From Jimgerdemannia flammicorona (lineage: Eukaryota; Mucoromycota; Endogonomycetes; Endogonales; Endogonaceae): DNA of 16,178 nt. The position numbers were made by a program, and so were the translations under genes. The stretch's first letter is position 1. Every line of letters begins with the position of its first letter. The notes below the pieces were generated by a model, which was not told where the DNA came from, ran no database searches, and worked only from the letters and a program-made list of their open reading frames with translations. This document shows, in pieces, positions 1 to 8,109 of this stretch. The stretch lies in the NCBI GenBank assembly GCA_003990745.1, contig RBNI01003301.1, forward strand, positions 1-16,178. Reading direction: 5' to 3'.

Positions 1-442
1 TTTTTTTTGGCCGCTGGCAGGGGTGCTAACAGAGCAGAACCATTTTGTACAGTTTCCTGCGCTGGTCAGCCAGCGGCAAGCAGTGTTTCTTTCTCTAGTA
101 CATCTGTTCGGTGCAAAGTGCTTTAGGATCTATACACACTCTCGTTTCTCCGATTGTCGAGAACCTCTTCATTATCTACATTGGCTGAAAAGAATAATAA
201 CGAAACTGGTTCCCTTGGTTGCGCTGGATGGAATGGTTACTATATACTACTAAATGTTACACAATTTAAGCGTGTCAACACTCCTTCATGTTCAAATCCA
301 AGCAGACGAGAGATCACAAAGAGGCGGTTGGTTTTTACCGTTTGTGCGCTTTAAAAATTTCCGCTCGCGCAGATACACAACCTCCTGAATATATCGCATC
401 CCGGATGAACACGGCGAGTTTGTAGAGTCGTTAGAAATAAAC
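1..442. other. No recognisable gene
   Basis: Short open frames occur on the plus strand, but none has recognisable motifs, a signal sequence or convincing composition. The sequence is neither strongly repetitive nor extremely AT-rich. I see nothing in it that can be annotated. Confidence 0.4.
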
Positions 443-579
443 TCAATTTCCCAATGATTTCAGTACCAAATGAACACAACCAAACGCCAATTGTTGAATT
501 GCAATGTCCGCCAGCGAGAAGTGAACAAAAATGTAGGGTTTTATCATTGGCGATGACTGCAATTTGCGCAAGATCCGCT

Positions 580-1605
580 TCCTTTGATTAGCTACCGCCA
601 CGGTTCCATTGGCTAGCTGCCGCCACGGTTTCATTGCCACGTTCCTTTGCCTAGCTGCCGCCACGGTTCCATTGCCCATTGCTTAGCTGCCGCCATGGTT
701 CCATTGGCTAGCTGCCGCCACGGTTCCATTGCTTAGCGCCATGGTTTCATTTCCACGCTTCCATTGCTTAGCTACTGCCACGGTTCCATTGGCTAGCTGC
801 CGCCACACTTCCATTGATTAGCTACCGCCACAGTTCCATTACCTAGCTATTGATTAACGGTTCCATTGGCTAGCTGCTGTCAAGGCTAGCTACCATTACG
901 GTTCCATTGCCTAGCTGCTACCGTGGTTCCATTGGCTAGCTGCTGTCACGGTTCCATTGGCCAGCTTGCTGTTTCATTCCCATGGTTTCATTGCCATGTC
1001 CCATTGCCTAGCTGCCGCCATGGTTTTGTTGGCTAGCAGCCGCCATTACCTAGCTGCCGCCATGGTTCCATTGGCTAGCTGCTGCTGATTAGCTGCCGCC
1101 ATGGTTCCATTGGCTAGCTGCTGCTGATTAGCTGCCGCCATGGTTCCATTGGCTAGCTGCTGCTGAATTAGCTGACGCCATGGTTCCATTGGCTAGCTGC
1201 CGCTGATTAGCTGCCGCAATGGTTCCATTGGCTAGCTGCCGCTGATTAGCTGCCGCCATGGTTCCATTGGCTAGCTGCCGCTGATTAGCTGTCGCCACGG
1301 TTTCATCATTGTCTAGCTGCTGGCATGGTTTCATTGGCTAGCATTGATTAGCCTATAGACTGTGTGGCTGCTAATCCCTGGCTTAGATATTGCAGCATTG
1401 TGGACCCACGGTTCCATTGGCTAGCTGCCGCCGCCACGGTTCTATTCCCTAGCTGCCGCATTGACTAGTTACCACCACGGTTCCAATGGCTAGCTGCCGC
1501 CACAGTTTCATTGGCTGGCTGCCACCACAGTTCCGTTGGCTAGCTGTGTCACGGTCCTATTGCCTAGCTGCCGCCACGGTTCCATTGGTTAGCTACCAGT
1601 TCGCT
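580..1605. repeat. Degenerate 25-bp minisatellite array
   Basis: About 1 kb is built from variants of a unit close to GGCTAGCTGCCGCCACGG followed by TTCCATT, repeated with a period near 25 bp. Units differ by point changes (CACGG/CATGG, ATTGG/ATTGC, GCTAGC/GATTAGC) and small indels, and the array is interrupted at about 1345-1410. The heptamer CCATTGG occurs exactly at 606, 701, 786, 863, 929, 954, 1068, 1107, 1146, 1186, 1225, 1264, 1414 and 1582. On the minus strand each reads AGCCAATGG or nearly so, which matches the CCAAT-box consensus. The short open frames inside the array look like by-products of the repeat. Confidence 0.93.
1087..1320. repeat. 39-bp higher-order repeat within the minisatellite
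   Basis: Units beginning GATTAGCTGCCGCCATGG start at about 1087, 1126, 1165, 1205, 1244 and 1283, so the period is 39 bp (40 bp where the unit reads GAATTAG). These copies are much more alike than the rest of the array, which points to recent local amplification. Because 39 is divisible by three, the minus strand stays open here and encodes a 13-residue repeat containing QLANGTMA. I do not regard this 68-codon frame as a gene. Confidence 0.85.
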
Positions 1606-2043
1606 CTAATTTGTGGGTCGAGAAACACGATGCTCCTCGCGGTTGAAAAGTATCCCGTTCCGCCCTCTACCATGACTGAAATATCGGGCTTATCATGGAC
1701 ATTTTTTGCTTAGGTATCTCTCACACCCTGATTACTGCAAACTACAATTTGAAGTTAATGATTGTATATCTCTTACATAATTCAAAATTTCCCATATAAG
1801 AATATTTATGACATGTATAGTCTAAATTAAGGGGTTCTCCATGATTAACTAGGCCTAGGATAGAAGCTTTTTTTTTTTTCGAATTCTGTGTCTACCTTAA
1901 TAGGAGAGAGTGTGTGTATAGAAAATGGAGAAAAAACGACAAGGGGCTTTTAATTTCATTTTGTACCTTAAAATTATCAATTATAGCCCAACTTCTACTT
2001 TCTTTACCTATGCTCACAGCCTCTATCAGTTAATGGCTTGAAG

Positions 2044-2085
2044 CCATTATTACTATTACTACTGCTACTATTATCACTACTATCT
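2044..2085. repeat. Degenerate ATT/ACT trinucleotide tract
   Basis: About 40 bp consist almost entirely of ATT, ACT and ATC triplets (ATTATTACTATTACTACTGC and onward). This is an ordinary imperfect microsatellite in AT-rich non-coding DNA. Confidence 0.75.
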
Positions 2086-2152
2086 CAAATTTTAATAAAA
2101 ACAGATAAAATTTTTAGATTTATCCAGCAACAAAATCTGACCTCTTTATTAA

Positions 2153-2187
<35 letters not shown>

Positions 2188-2188
2188 A
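2153..2188. repeat. T15 run joined directly to A21 run (perfect A/T palindrome)
   Basis: Fifteen T are followed without any spacer by twenty-one A, giving at least a 30-bp perfect inverted repeat with no loop sequence of its own. It could extrude as a cruciform, or mark the junction of two poly(A)-tailed insertions in opposite orientation. Neither is proven, and run length is also prone to assembly error. Confidence 0.9.
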
Positions 2189-2711
2189 CTACCGAGTTAT
2201 GATGCCTCTTTCACCGTAACCAAAATTGGACCCCACTTAAAGTTTGTTCCTGATATTTCAGATTGCGCTCCTCAGTGTCGCAGTTGGGATAGCTGGAGTG
2301 ACCATTTTTCCTTGCAGCATGGACATTACGGTGTAATCGCTTTATCCAATTCCGGAGATTTCAAATTAGAAAGAAGTGACACAGTGAGTTCAAACACCTG
2401 AGGTTGAGATTTATATCTCACAGTGTGATCTATACCGATCAACGTAACGCAATATCTTAAAGGGTTCGAAGCAACTACATGGGCATTGCGGTGATTGATG
2501 AATCAGGCAGCGAGATATCCGGAATGACGCCGTAAACCAATTCAATATCGATCGTTGAAATTCTTAATTAATCGCTGAACCACACTCAAACCACGGTTCA
2601 TATAAAATTTTACAAATTTCTATTAGATATACAGTAGAGAAAAAAATGTTGAGATTGAAAATCCATCACGCCATAGGAGCCAATTCAGCCACCACAGGCC
2701 GCTTTTCTAGA

Positions 2712-3755
2712 TTATCCCCCGACGGAGCTTGACGATGAAGCAGGCACTCCTCCACCAAAGCTGGGACTACCTTGATTGCTGTTCGAGTCCTGCAGGACAT
2801 CGCTGTCCTTTCCCTGTTCATCGGCGAACCATTCGCGCATGATGTAGCCAACCTCCTTACTGATCGGATTCCCATGAACCTCGAGGGAGTGGAGCAACTG
2901 CACGCCATTACACTCCTTAATGTACAGCACGTAGCGGTTGGCATCGGTCAGGGATCTATTTTGACGCTTGAACTTACGGGTGCGATGCTCTGCCCTGCCG
3001 ATCCAGAGAATAATCTTGAGGTCGCGGATCGCCTTCATGATGTCATCTTCGTTTTTCGAGGTCAACTGTTGGCATACGGACTCGATGACGGCGCGGTATG
3101 TATCGTTCCCAAAACAAGGTCTGTTAAGCTGGCGACAGCGAGAACAGGGGGCGTTTCCGAGACATTGTTTTTTGTCGGTACTGCATCCCATACAGGCTGC
3201 CCTCGGAGCGATACGCTTTGGGCTTGCTGCGCCAATGATGTTGTGATCGCGGCATCGTTTTTTTCTCTTTAAACAGTTTGCGCAATCCTTATACTGCACA
3301 AATTGAACTGCGGACGCAGTCACTGACTGCGGAGAACTGGCGGCATCCAGAATGATCGGTGTATTTCCATAAAGTTCTCCATTACGTCGTTGATTGTTGG
3401 AGTATACGTGGGTCGCGATGACACGAGTGGCTGGACTGCTGGTATAAGGCTGCGGAACGAGAACGCCACTTGCTGCGCCGGTGTGGCGATCCGAATAGGA
3501 CTGTGGGAGATCTATACGGGTTGCTGTACTTTGATGGTTTAGGTCGTCATTCGGTGGTATGGCAGGATGGGTCTCCAGGTGAACTAGGAGGTTACCCATG
3601 CCGTTGAAGACCTTTATGCATAAGGGGAAGGCGCAACGGAGGTACTTCGGTATGCTGCTGTGAGATTCGTTGATGTGGGCAAAGACGTCTTCTATGTCCT
3701 TGATGGAAGTTTCTGAGCATTGCGGGCACGGGCAGCATAGGTTGGAAGAGGCCAT
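2712..3755 (-). CDS. Zinc-finger protein with C2H2 and Zn2Cys6-type clusters
   Basis: This is a single uninterrupted frame of 347 aa starting at the ATG at 3755. Residues 10-32 form a first C2H2-like finger (C10, C13, H27, H32), and residues 41-63 a second (C41-x4-C46-x12-H59-x3-H63). Residues 158-168 (CANCLKRKKRC) have the first-half Zn2Cys6 spacing C-x2-C-x6-C with a basic patch. Residues 188-214 are a complete C-x2-C-x6-C-x5-C-x2-C-x6-C cluster. The linker (64-155) is rich in S, P and T, and the C-terminus is a Ser/Gly tail. By family knowledge such clusters bind zinc and usually DNA, so a nuclear transcription factor is the natural inference. No fungal transcription-factor middle homology region is visible, so targets are unknown. 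It is short for a Zn2Cys6 regulator. A TATA-like box lies about 70 bp upstream. Confidence 0.8.
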   Translation of the reverse strand: MASSNLCCPCPQCSETSIKDIEDVFAHINESHSSIPKYLRCAFPLCIKVFNGMGNLLVHLETHPAIPPNDDLNHQSTATRIDLPQSYSDRHTGAASGVLVPQPYTSSPATRVIATHVYSNNQRRNGELYGNTPIILDAASSPQSVTASAVQFVQYKDCANCLKRKKRCRDHNIIGAASPKRIAPRAACMGCSTDKKQCLGNAPCSRCRQLNRPCFGNDTYRAVIESVCQQLTSKNEDDIMKAIRDLKIILWIGRAEHRTRKFKRQNRSLTDANRYVLYIKECNGVQLLHSLEVHGNPISKEVGYIMREWFADEQGKDSDVLQDSNSNQGSPSFGGGVPASSSSSVGG

Positions 3756-3820
3756 TGGAACAAAAGACGTCTGGGATAGTCTTTAAGGTGTCTTCGCCTT
3801 GTTTCAAAAAGATCGAGCCC

Positions 3821-3830
3821 TCTTTTATAT
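3821..3830 (-). promoter_or_regulatory. TATA-like box upstream of the zinc-finger gene
   Basis: The minus strand reads ATATAAAAGA, about 66-75 bp upstream of the ATG at 3755, a sensible distance for a fungal core promoter with a short 5' leader. The assignment rests on sequence match and position only. Confidence 0.45.
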
Positions 3831-3841
3831 TCAAAATTTTA

Positions 3842-4552
3842 CTCGGAGCCGTATCAAATCCGCAGGCATGGCAATTTCTACGATTGGTGTTTTCTCTTTA
3901 TTTGGGGAAAGATTACCCCATATAAAAACTAGTTTTAGACGAAGTCTGCGGAAAACAACAGCCGATGGAATATAATCCCAGATGTTCCCATGGATCCATG
4001 GATCCGAATTTCTTGCCCGAAAACTGACAACGTAATTCCTTTCAGCACGGACCACGGAAGTATATATATAAGATTTTAAAAGTTATCAACTCCGAGCCGC
4101 TTCCGAGAACTATGACATAGATAAACCTTTCGAAGGCGCTGACGTAAGAGTCATGCTACTGCGGCACAGATCGATTGGCCGTTGAATTTGCACGTGATCG
4201 TGCATGTGATTTCATGGTTTGCGAAGTTCCGTTCGAAGCATTAATGTGGATAATGCAGATAGTATAATGCGGATAATGCGGATAATGCGGATAATGCGGA
4301 TGCAGATATCTGAAGATGATTGTCTTTTGCGAATAATGCAGCCAATTGCTATTCTGAATAATATGTCGTTGCGCATAATCTCGTCGTGACGTCACAAGGG
4401 GACCCTATTTGGATATTTGGTTGCACGGATGGATTGAGTCGGCTAGCTGAAAGCCAAGGCCCGAGCGCATTATTTGACATGAAGTCGTAAGGAGCGCCTG
4501 ATATGTGGTTTTATGTAGCCCCAACATCTGATGAAAAACCATTACAAAAACA
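3842..4552. other. Non-coding stretch between zinc-finger gene and kinase relic
   Basis: No convincing gene is visible. The region contains a 14-bp palindrome (GGATCCATGGATCC, about 3993-4006), a TATATATATA run near 4061-4072, a CACGTG hexamer at 4191-4196 and a 9-bp tandem repeat. A minus-strand frame at 3831-4055 (74 codons) has no recognisable motif. Confidence 0.4.
4247..4300. repeat. 9-bp tandem repeat (GGATAATGC)n
   Basis: Three perfect and several imperfect copies of GGATAATGC lie in tandem, flanked by degenerate copies (GGATAATGCAG, ATAATGC). On the minus strand the frame gives a His-Tyr-Pro repeat, but the frame is short and has no gene context, so I treat it as a simple microsatellite. 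Confidence 0.8.
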
Positions 4553-6230
4553 ATGTCCGCTCCAACCTGCCAACAGGATCTAACTAACCCAACTCAAGTC
4601 CTTCAAGCACCTGCACAAAGCCCACCAAATTGAAATCTTGTCTTGGAAGACCCGATATTCCAAATACTGCCAAGAACCTCGTGCCTGCCTCGATATCTTG
4701 GCCGTGCCGCAGCTGGAGTCTGGATTCTGCCCAAAGACCTTGATGGTTTTAAACAACTTGCCGAAGGGGGGTTTGCCAAAGTTTACTGGGCAAGAGTTCG
4801 TGTGAAGGCAGCATGGTACAAGGTGGCTGCTAAACAATTGAAATTGTTGATGGTTGAAAAGGTAGGTCACCGTTGGTGTGATATATATATAAAATATTTT
4901 TTGTACAATATCAGTAACCTTGCTATGTTTCGTCCTATCAATACTGTTAGTTTTGAATGTCTATTTGAGTTGTCGCTGTATCACAACACCCCAAAACAAT
5001 GATTATGTAATTTGCTGACATTGGCAACAAGACGGTGATTGGTAAAACTTGCCAGCCGCTCCACGATATGGGGTTCAGCCATAAGGATCTCCACGCGGGG
5101 AATGTAGTATTCCACAAGGTCCATACCACGCTCCTGATCGATGTCGGACTTAGTCAAGCTGTAGAAGATGCGAATTCCGAGAAAGGTGTCTACGGTCGGA
5201 TGGCATACTTCCTCAAGGGAGAACAATATACACAGAAATCAGATGTCTACTGCTTGGGATTGTCGGCGTCCCACCACAAGCCGATGCATCGGCGGCCGTC
5301 GCCAACAATCCTGATGGCCTTCGAGAGGAGCTGATCCCTGATGCGCCAACAATATTCAATGATATCACTCGGAGCCCCAACCAGCGACGTAGTACTCTTG
5401 AAGTCTACCATCAGTTGTTAGAATGTGCAGCTGGTTTAGTTGGCATTCCTTTGGTCTTGCAAAAAATAGAACATAAGTTTTAGGAGCGCTTGCAATTACA
5501 CTTATGCCGTTTTCACTCGAGATGCAATCGTTTATCGAAGCAAGACGGGTCATCCATCAGCAACTGGAATTTGCAAACAGCAGTAACGTCTTCCAATTTG
5601 TGGAAGAAGCGAGCGCGTATATACTACACTGGAAGTAAATTTTACACACATTTACAACTCAAGAAAATCAGCAAAGAGCACTCGCGACAACCAAATCGAG
5701 GTAGGTTGCATTATAGGGTACACGGTTTATCCTTGTGTATTTGCTAACCAGCAGGCGTTACGTTCGCATTGATCAGGCTATGGTAGCATCATCAAAGGTA
5801 CCGTTGGCGAATGAAAATCAGAGGTCACCACATTGTTGGCATGCCGAAACTGGCTTACTGTAAGCTTTGTATATACATTAATCCTCGATTTGTGTTTAAA
5901 GAAGAACATCTGGACAACCCAGAACGCAACCAGTATGTCATAACCACGTGAACCATTGCTTTTTACTGTGTCATATAATCAAGTACTTTGCTAAATCCCC
6001 ATTCATCTACAGAATACAGGACCCGCATCGAGAAAGCCGATATCCTAGTAGAATTTCTAAAGCAGAAAATGACGGTATGCCCAAACATTGCGAACTATTT
6101 TTTTACAGAATATTAAATTCACAATATATGCATATCTGCTCATCTCTGTCCATCTTCAGGAACGAAGACGGGCGACCGAGTAACGCATGCTCTGATCGAT
6201 TTTCTAAAGTGGAACCAAGCTCGATCTTAG
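4553..6230 (+). pseudogene. Decayed protein kinase-like gene, multi-exon
   Basis: An ATG at 4553 opens a frame with a TGA at 4631-4633, after which it reads into a kinase N-lobe: glycine-rich loop LAEGGFAKVYWAR and the beta-3 lysine in VAAK (AAA 4832-4834). A donor-like GTAGGT starts at 4862. Kinase sequence resumes near 5032 with LHDMGF, the catalytic loop HKDLHAGN (5080-5103), DVG in place of DFG (5140-5148) and QKSDVYCLG. The alphaC-beta5 part is missing or unrecognisable. At 5257-5258 the frame shifts, then continues as a C-lobe end (GLREELIPDAP). Plausible phase-matched exons follow: to 5433, 5484-5634, 5677-5700, 5755-5859, then 6013-6074 and 6168-6230 (stop TAG). Phases do not close between 5860 and 6012. 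The approximately 125 residues after the kinase part look helical and match no family I know. A premature stop, a frameshift and a lost segment make a pseudogene likelier than an active kinase. Sequencing error is the alternative. Confidence 0.62.
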
Positions 6231-6303
6231 TGGTGCGTCAGAATGATCAGAATTATTGTTTGTAACTGTGGGGTAGGAGAAAGCTTGTGATCCAGGTGTG
6301 CTC

Positions 6304-6428
6304 ACATCTTCTCATCATATCCAGGAAACAAAATCGGCATTCTGTTGGCCCACGCCTTATCAGCGTTTCTGATCCATTGTTTTGAACAGAGTTCACGATC
6401 TGCGTGTATTTCCTCACTCCCTGCTCAT
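6304..6428 (-). CDS. Possible short exon, unrecognised (low confidence)
   Basis: After an acceptor-like GAGCAG, one minus-strand frame is open for 39 codons. It begins GSEEIHADREL, contains NADKAWANRMP and FPGYDEKM, and ends in TGA. A GTGAGC donor overlaps the end, so it could instead be spliced onward. The balanced charged composition looks protein-like. A second, overlapping minus frame from the ATG at 6468 is also open, so the true frame is uncertain. No homology is recognised, and it may be a remnant or chance. Confidence 0.2.
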
Positions 6429-6604
6429 CTTCAGATAACAGCATTGGCGCCGAAGGGGCCGAAGCCATAACCGAGCCTCTGAAACAGAGCCGACCTTGAC
6501 CGAGCTGAATCTCAAATGAATATATAGACCCTTGAGTATACCATAATGCATAAGAAATTACTGGCCTTGTTCTCATAATTTTCAAGACCAAAAACATGCT
6601 GTTT

Positions 6605-6677
6605 CACTCAAGGCCACGATTTCTTGTTTGCTGTATATATGCACTCAAGACCCGTGATTTCTTGATTGCTGTATGTT
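6605..6677. repeat. Imperfect 37-bp tandem duplication
   Basis: Two adjacent copies share CACTCAAG, GATTTCTTG and TTGCTGTAT in the same order (starts at about 6605 and 6642) with a few substitutions. A further partial GCTCAAG occurs near 6690. It is non-coding as far as I can see. Confidence 0.7.
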
Positions 6678-7239
6678 ATATTTTTTACGCTCAAGAGTGC
6701 TTTTTGCAATCTAGGACTCGGCGATTTTTTTGTGTCTTTGCTATTTCAGATCACCCATCCATCACGTTACGTCAGACGCGTGACCTTAAACACTTAAATA
6801 TATTCCATTCACGGAGGTCGCGCGAAATGAACTATATTCGCTGCGGAAGCACCTCTTACACAAAAGATATTGTGGTTTCCGGTTCAAACCCTGTCAAGAC
6901 AATTCACTAAGAAAATTTGCTAAACCGTTTCAGCAGGCGACACTGATTTCTTGAGGAAAGTTGGGCAGCGGACCCTCAGACGGGTACCACAGCCTTCGTC
7001 TGTCATTCTGCGCACTGTAGTCACGAAAATGCGCAGTGGTGGCTTCTTCGGGCTCGCCTTCTCCATTCCGCGAAAACAGCGTGTTAAGCGACGTGTCTGA
7101 CCCAGGGATGATTTGTCGCCAACAAAATTGCAGGGGAAGAGGCCTTTTCTCTCCTCACATTCGCCGTACCACCAGCCCGAAGGAAAGGCCCGGACAACGT
7201 CGACAAGTTGGCCGCGCCTAAGGGATGATGATGAGAGAG

Positions 7240-7339
7240 CGTCGGTTTGTAGTCGAACAGAGCCTCAACTACTTCCCAAAACTGGCGATGAATATGTATG
7301 TGGCAGTACATATAAGCTCGCTTGGACCTTTAGACCGCA
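7240..7339 (+). CDS. Possible exon resembling a Kre9/KNH-type domain start (low confidence)
   Basis: The frame reads PQLLPKTGDEYVCGSTYKLA, then WTFRPQ, followed directly by a GTATGC donor. The pattern P-x-x-G-D-x-x-x-x-G-S-T-Y-K-x-x-W-T recalls the N-terminal strand pair of Kre9/KNH-like cell-wall proteins. No signal peptide or downstream exon could be joined with confidence, and a minus frame is also open here. Treat it as a hint only. Confidence 0.15.
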
Positions 7340-7452
7340 GGTATGCGCAGTATTTTAGTACAAAAAAACCTACCATCTATTTCAGAACTTGAACCTGGGA
7401 AACTGTCTTTTTTTGTAAGCCTCAATTTCAATATCGTGCGCTTGAATGAATG

Positions 7453-7509
7453 AATAAAAATGAACGTTATTTCCCACCACAAATACGAAAAAAAAAAAAA
7501 AAAAAAAAA
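7453..7509 (+). other. AATAAA followed by A22 tract: possible retroposed 3' end
   Basis: An AATAAA hexamer (7453-7458) lies about 30 bp before an uninterrupted run of 22 A (7488-7509). This is the spacing of a polyadenylated transcript end copied into DNA. I could not find a target-site duplication or a parent sequence, so a simple A-run cannot be excluded. Confidence 0.4.
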
Positions 7510-7569
7510 TGTCGATTGGCACCATCCATACCAATGTAGTAAACATATGGTGGAAAAAAAAAATCTGTC

Positions 7570-7698
7570 CTACTGCGCGGGGAACGGACGCCGAGGCACC
7601 AGCTCAGTTCAATATCGGCCACAATCTGGACGAATTGGAGAAGCTAGAGTCGTTGTCCAGACTTAAGAGCTTTGGTGTAAACGTTGATGACTGCAGAG
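7570..7698 (+). CDS. Possible short exon (plus strand), unrecognised
   Basis: The frame contains RGTDAEAPAQFNIGHN and LDELEKLESLSRLKSFG, amphipathic and protein-like, and ends at a GTAATG donor-like site after DDCR. No upstream start other than one across the poly(A) tract and no downstream exon could be identified. It overlaps the end of the minus-strand frame at 7644-7780, so at most one is likely to be the main coding strand there. Confidence 0.22.
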
Positions 7699-8109
7699 GT
7701 AATGGCAACAAGCATAGTTGGTGCAAACAAGTAAGATGATAGGGCATTTAATGCGGTGTTAATGGCAACCGAAAACAACAGAGTTTTCGCGCTTTCAAAA
7801 TTCCGGCAGACCAATGCGGAAGCAAAGTCAAAAAAACCCCTCCCCCCCCCGAACTTACAGCTGAACCGTCTGAAAGTTTTGGGAAGGGAAAAAAAAACGC
7901 ATTGTACAGTATTGCCAGGAAGTCTTGAGAAAATTCTGGCCCGTCGGATCATATAGCGAAATGGACCCATTGAATGTAGTGTTGCCCACGGATCCCGTTA
8001 TCATTGATGTGGGGTCGGTTTGCGGATTTGCATGCCTCACAAGTTCATAGAAGCCTTGTGTGAAGGCCAGCAACGCCACGGCGATCTTTTTGTGCGGTGT
8101 AGGAATCAT
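7644..8109 (-). CDS. Possible small hydrophobic (membrane or secreted) protein gene, splicing unresolved
   Basis: An ATG at 8109 opens a frame with the hydrophobic N-terminus MIPTPHKKIAVALLAFTQGF, then TGSVGNTTFNGSISLYDPTG, which looks genuinely coding (Asn-glyc sites N-T-T and N-G-S are present). A second coding-like block near 7780-7644 is strongly hydrophobic (AKTLLFSVAINTALNALSSY followed by LFAPTMLVAITSAV) and ends in TAG. Between them lie GTACAA and GTAAGT donor-like sites, a TTTCAG acceptor and G/C and T homopolymers, so at least one intron is likely. I could not find a set of junctions that keeps phase, which may mean a frameshift, homopolymer miscall or relic. No family is recognised. 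Confidence 0.3.

Larger units (their letters stand above)
1606..2711. other. AT-rich intergenic stretch
   Basis: This stretch between the minisatellite and the zinc-finger gene holds a T-run near 1868-1879, a degenerate ATT/ACT trinucleotide tract and a T15/A21 block. Around 2260-2340 one plus frame gives a short hydrophobic peptide without start, signal or family resemblance. I can support no gene here. The last part is presumably the 3' flank of the minus-strand zinc-finger gene. Confidence 0.5.
6231..7239. other. Gene-poor stretch with one possible exon
   Basis: Mostly AT-rich sequence without a supported gene. Apart from the possible minus-strand exon and the 37-bp duplication listed separately, the frames are short and lack motifs. 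A TATATA at 6521-6526 precedes a minus-strand ATG at 6468, but the 71-codon frame that follows has no family resemblance. Confidence 0.35.

Noticed and set aside
1100..1105. GCCGCCATGG within the minisatellite, resembling a Kozak start context
   Set aside because: It recurs in many repeat units and is followed by short frames only, so it is a feature of the unit sequence rather than a translation start.
1128..1334. Minus-strand 68-codon frame with a 13-residue repeat
   Set aside because: It is explained by a 39-bp repeat period that happens to be divisible by three. There is no gene context.
5365..5553. Minus-strand frame over the kinase relic
   Set aside because: The plus strand here carries the kinase C-lobe end and phase-matched exons. 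The minus frame is their complement and has no motif.
6855..6890. GGTTCAAACC, resembling a tRNA B box/T-loop
   Set aside because: The flanking bases do not form a T-stem, and no acceptor stem or anticodon arm can be built upstream.
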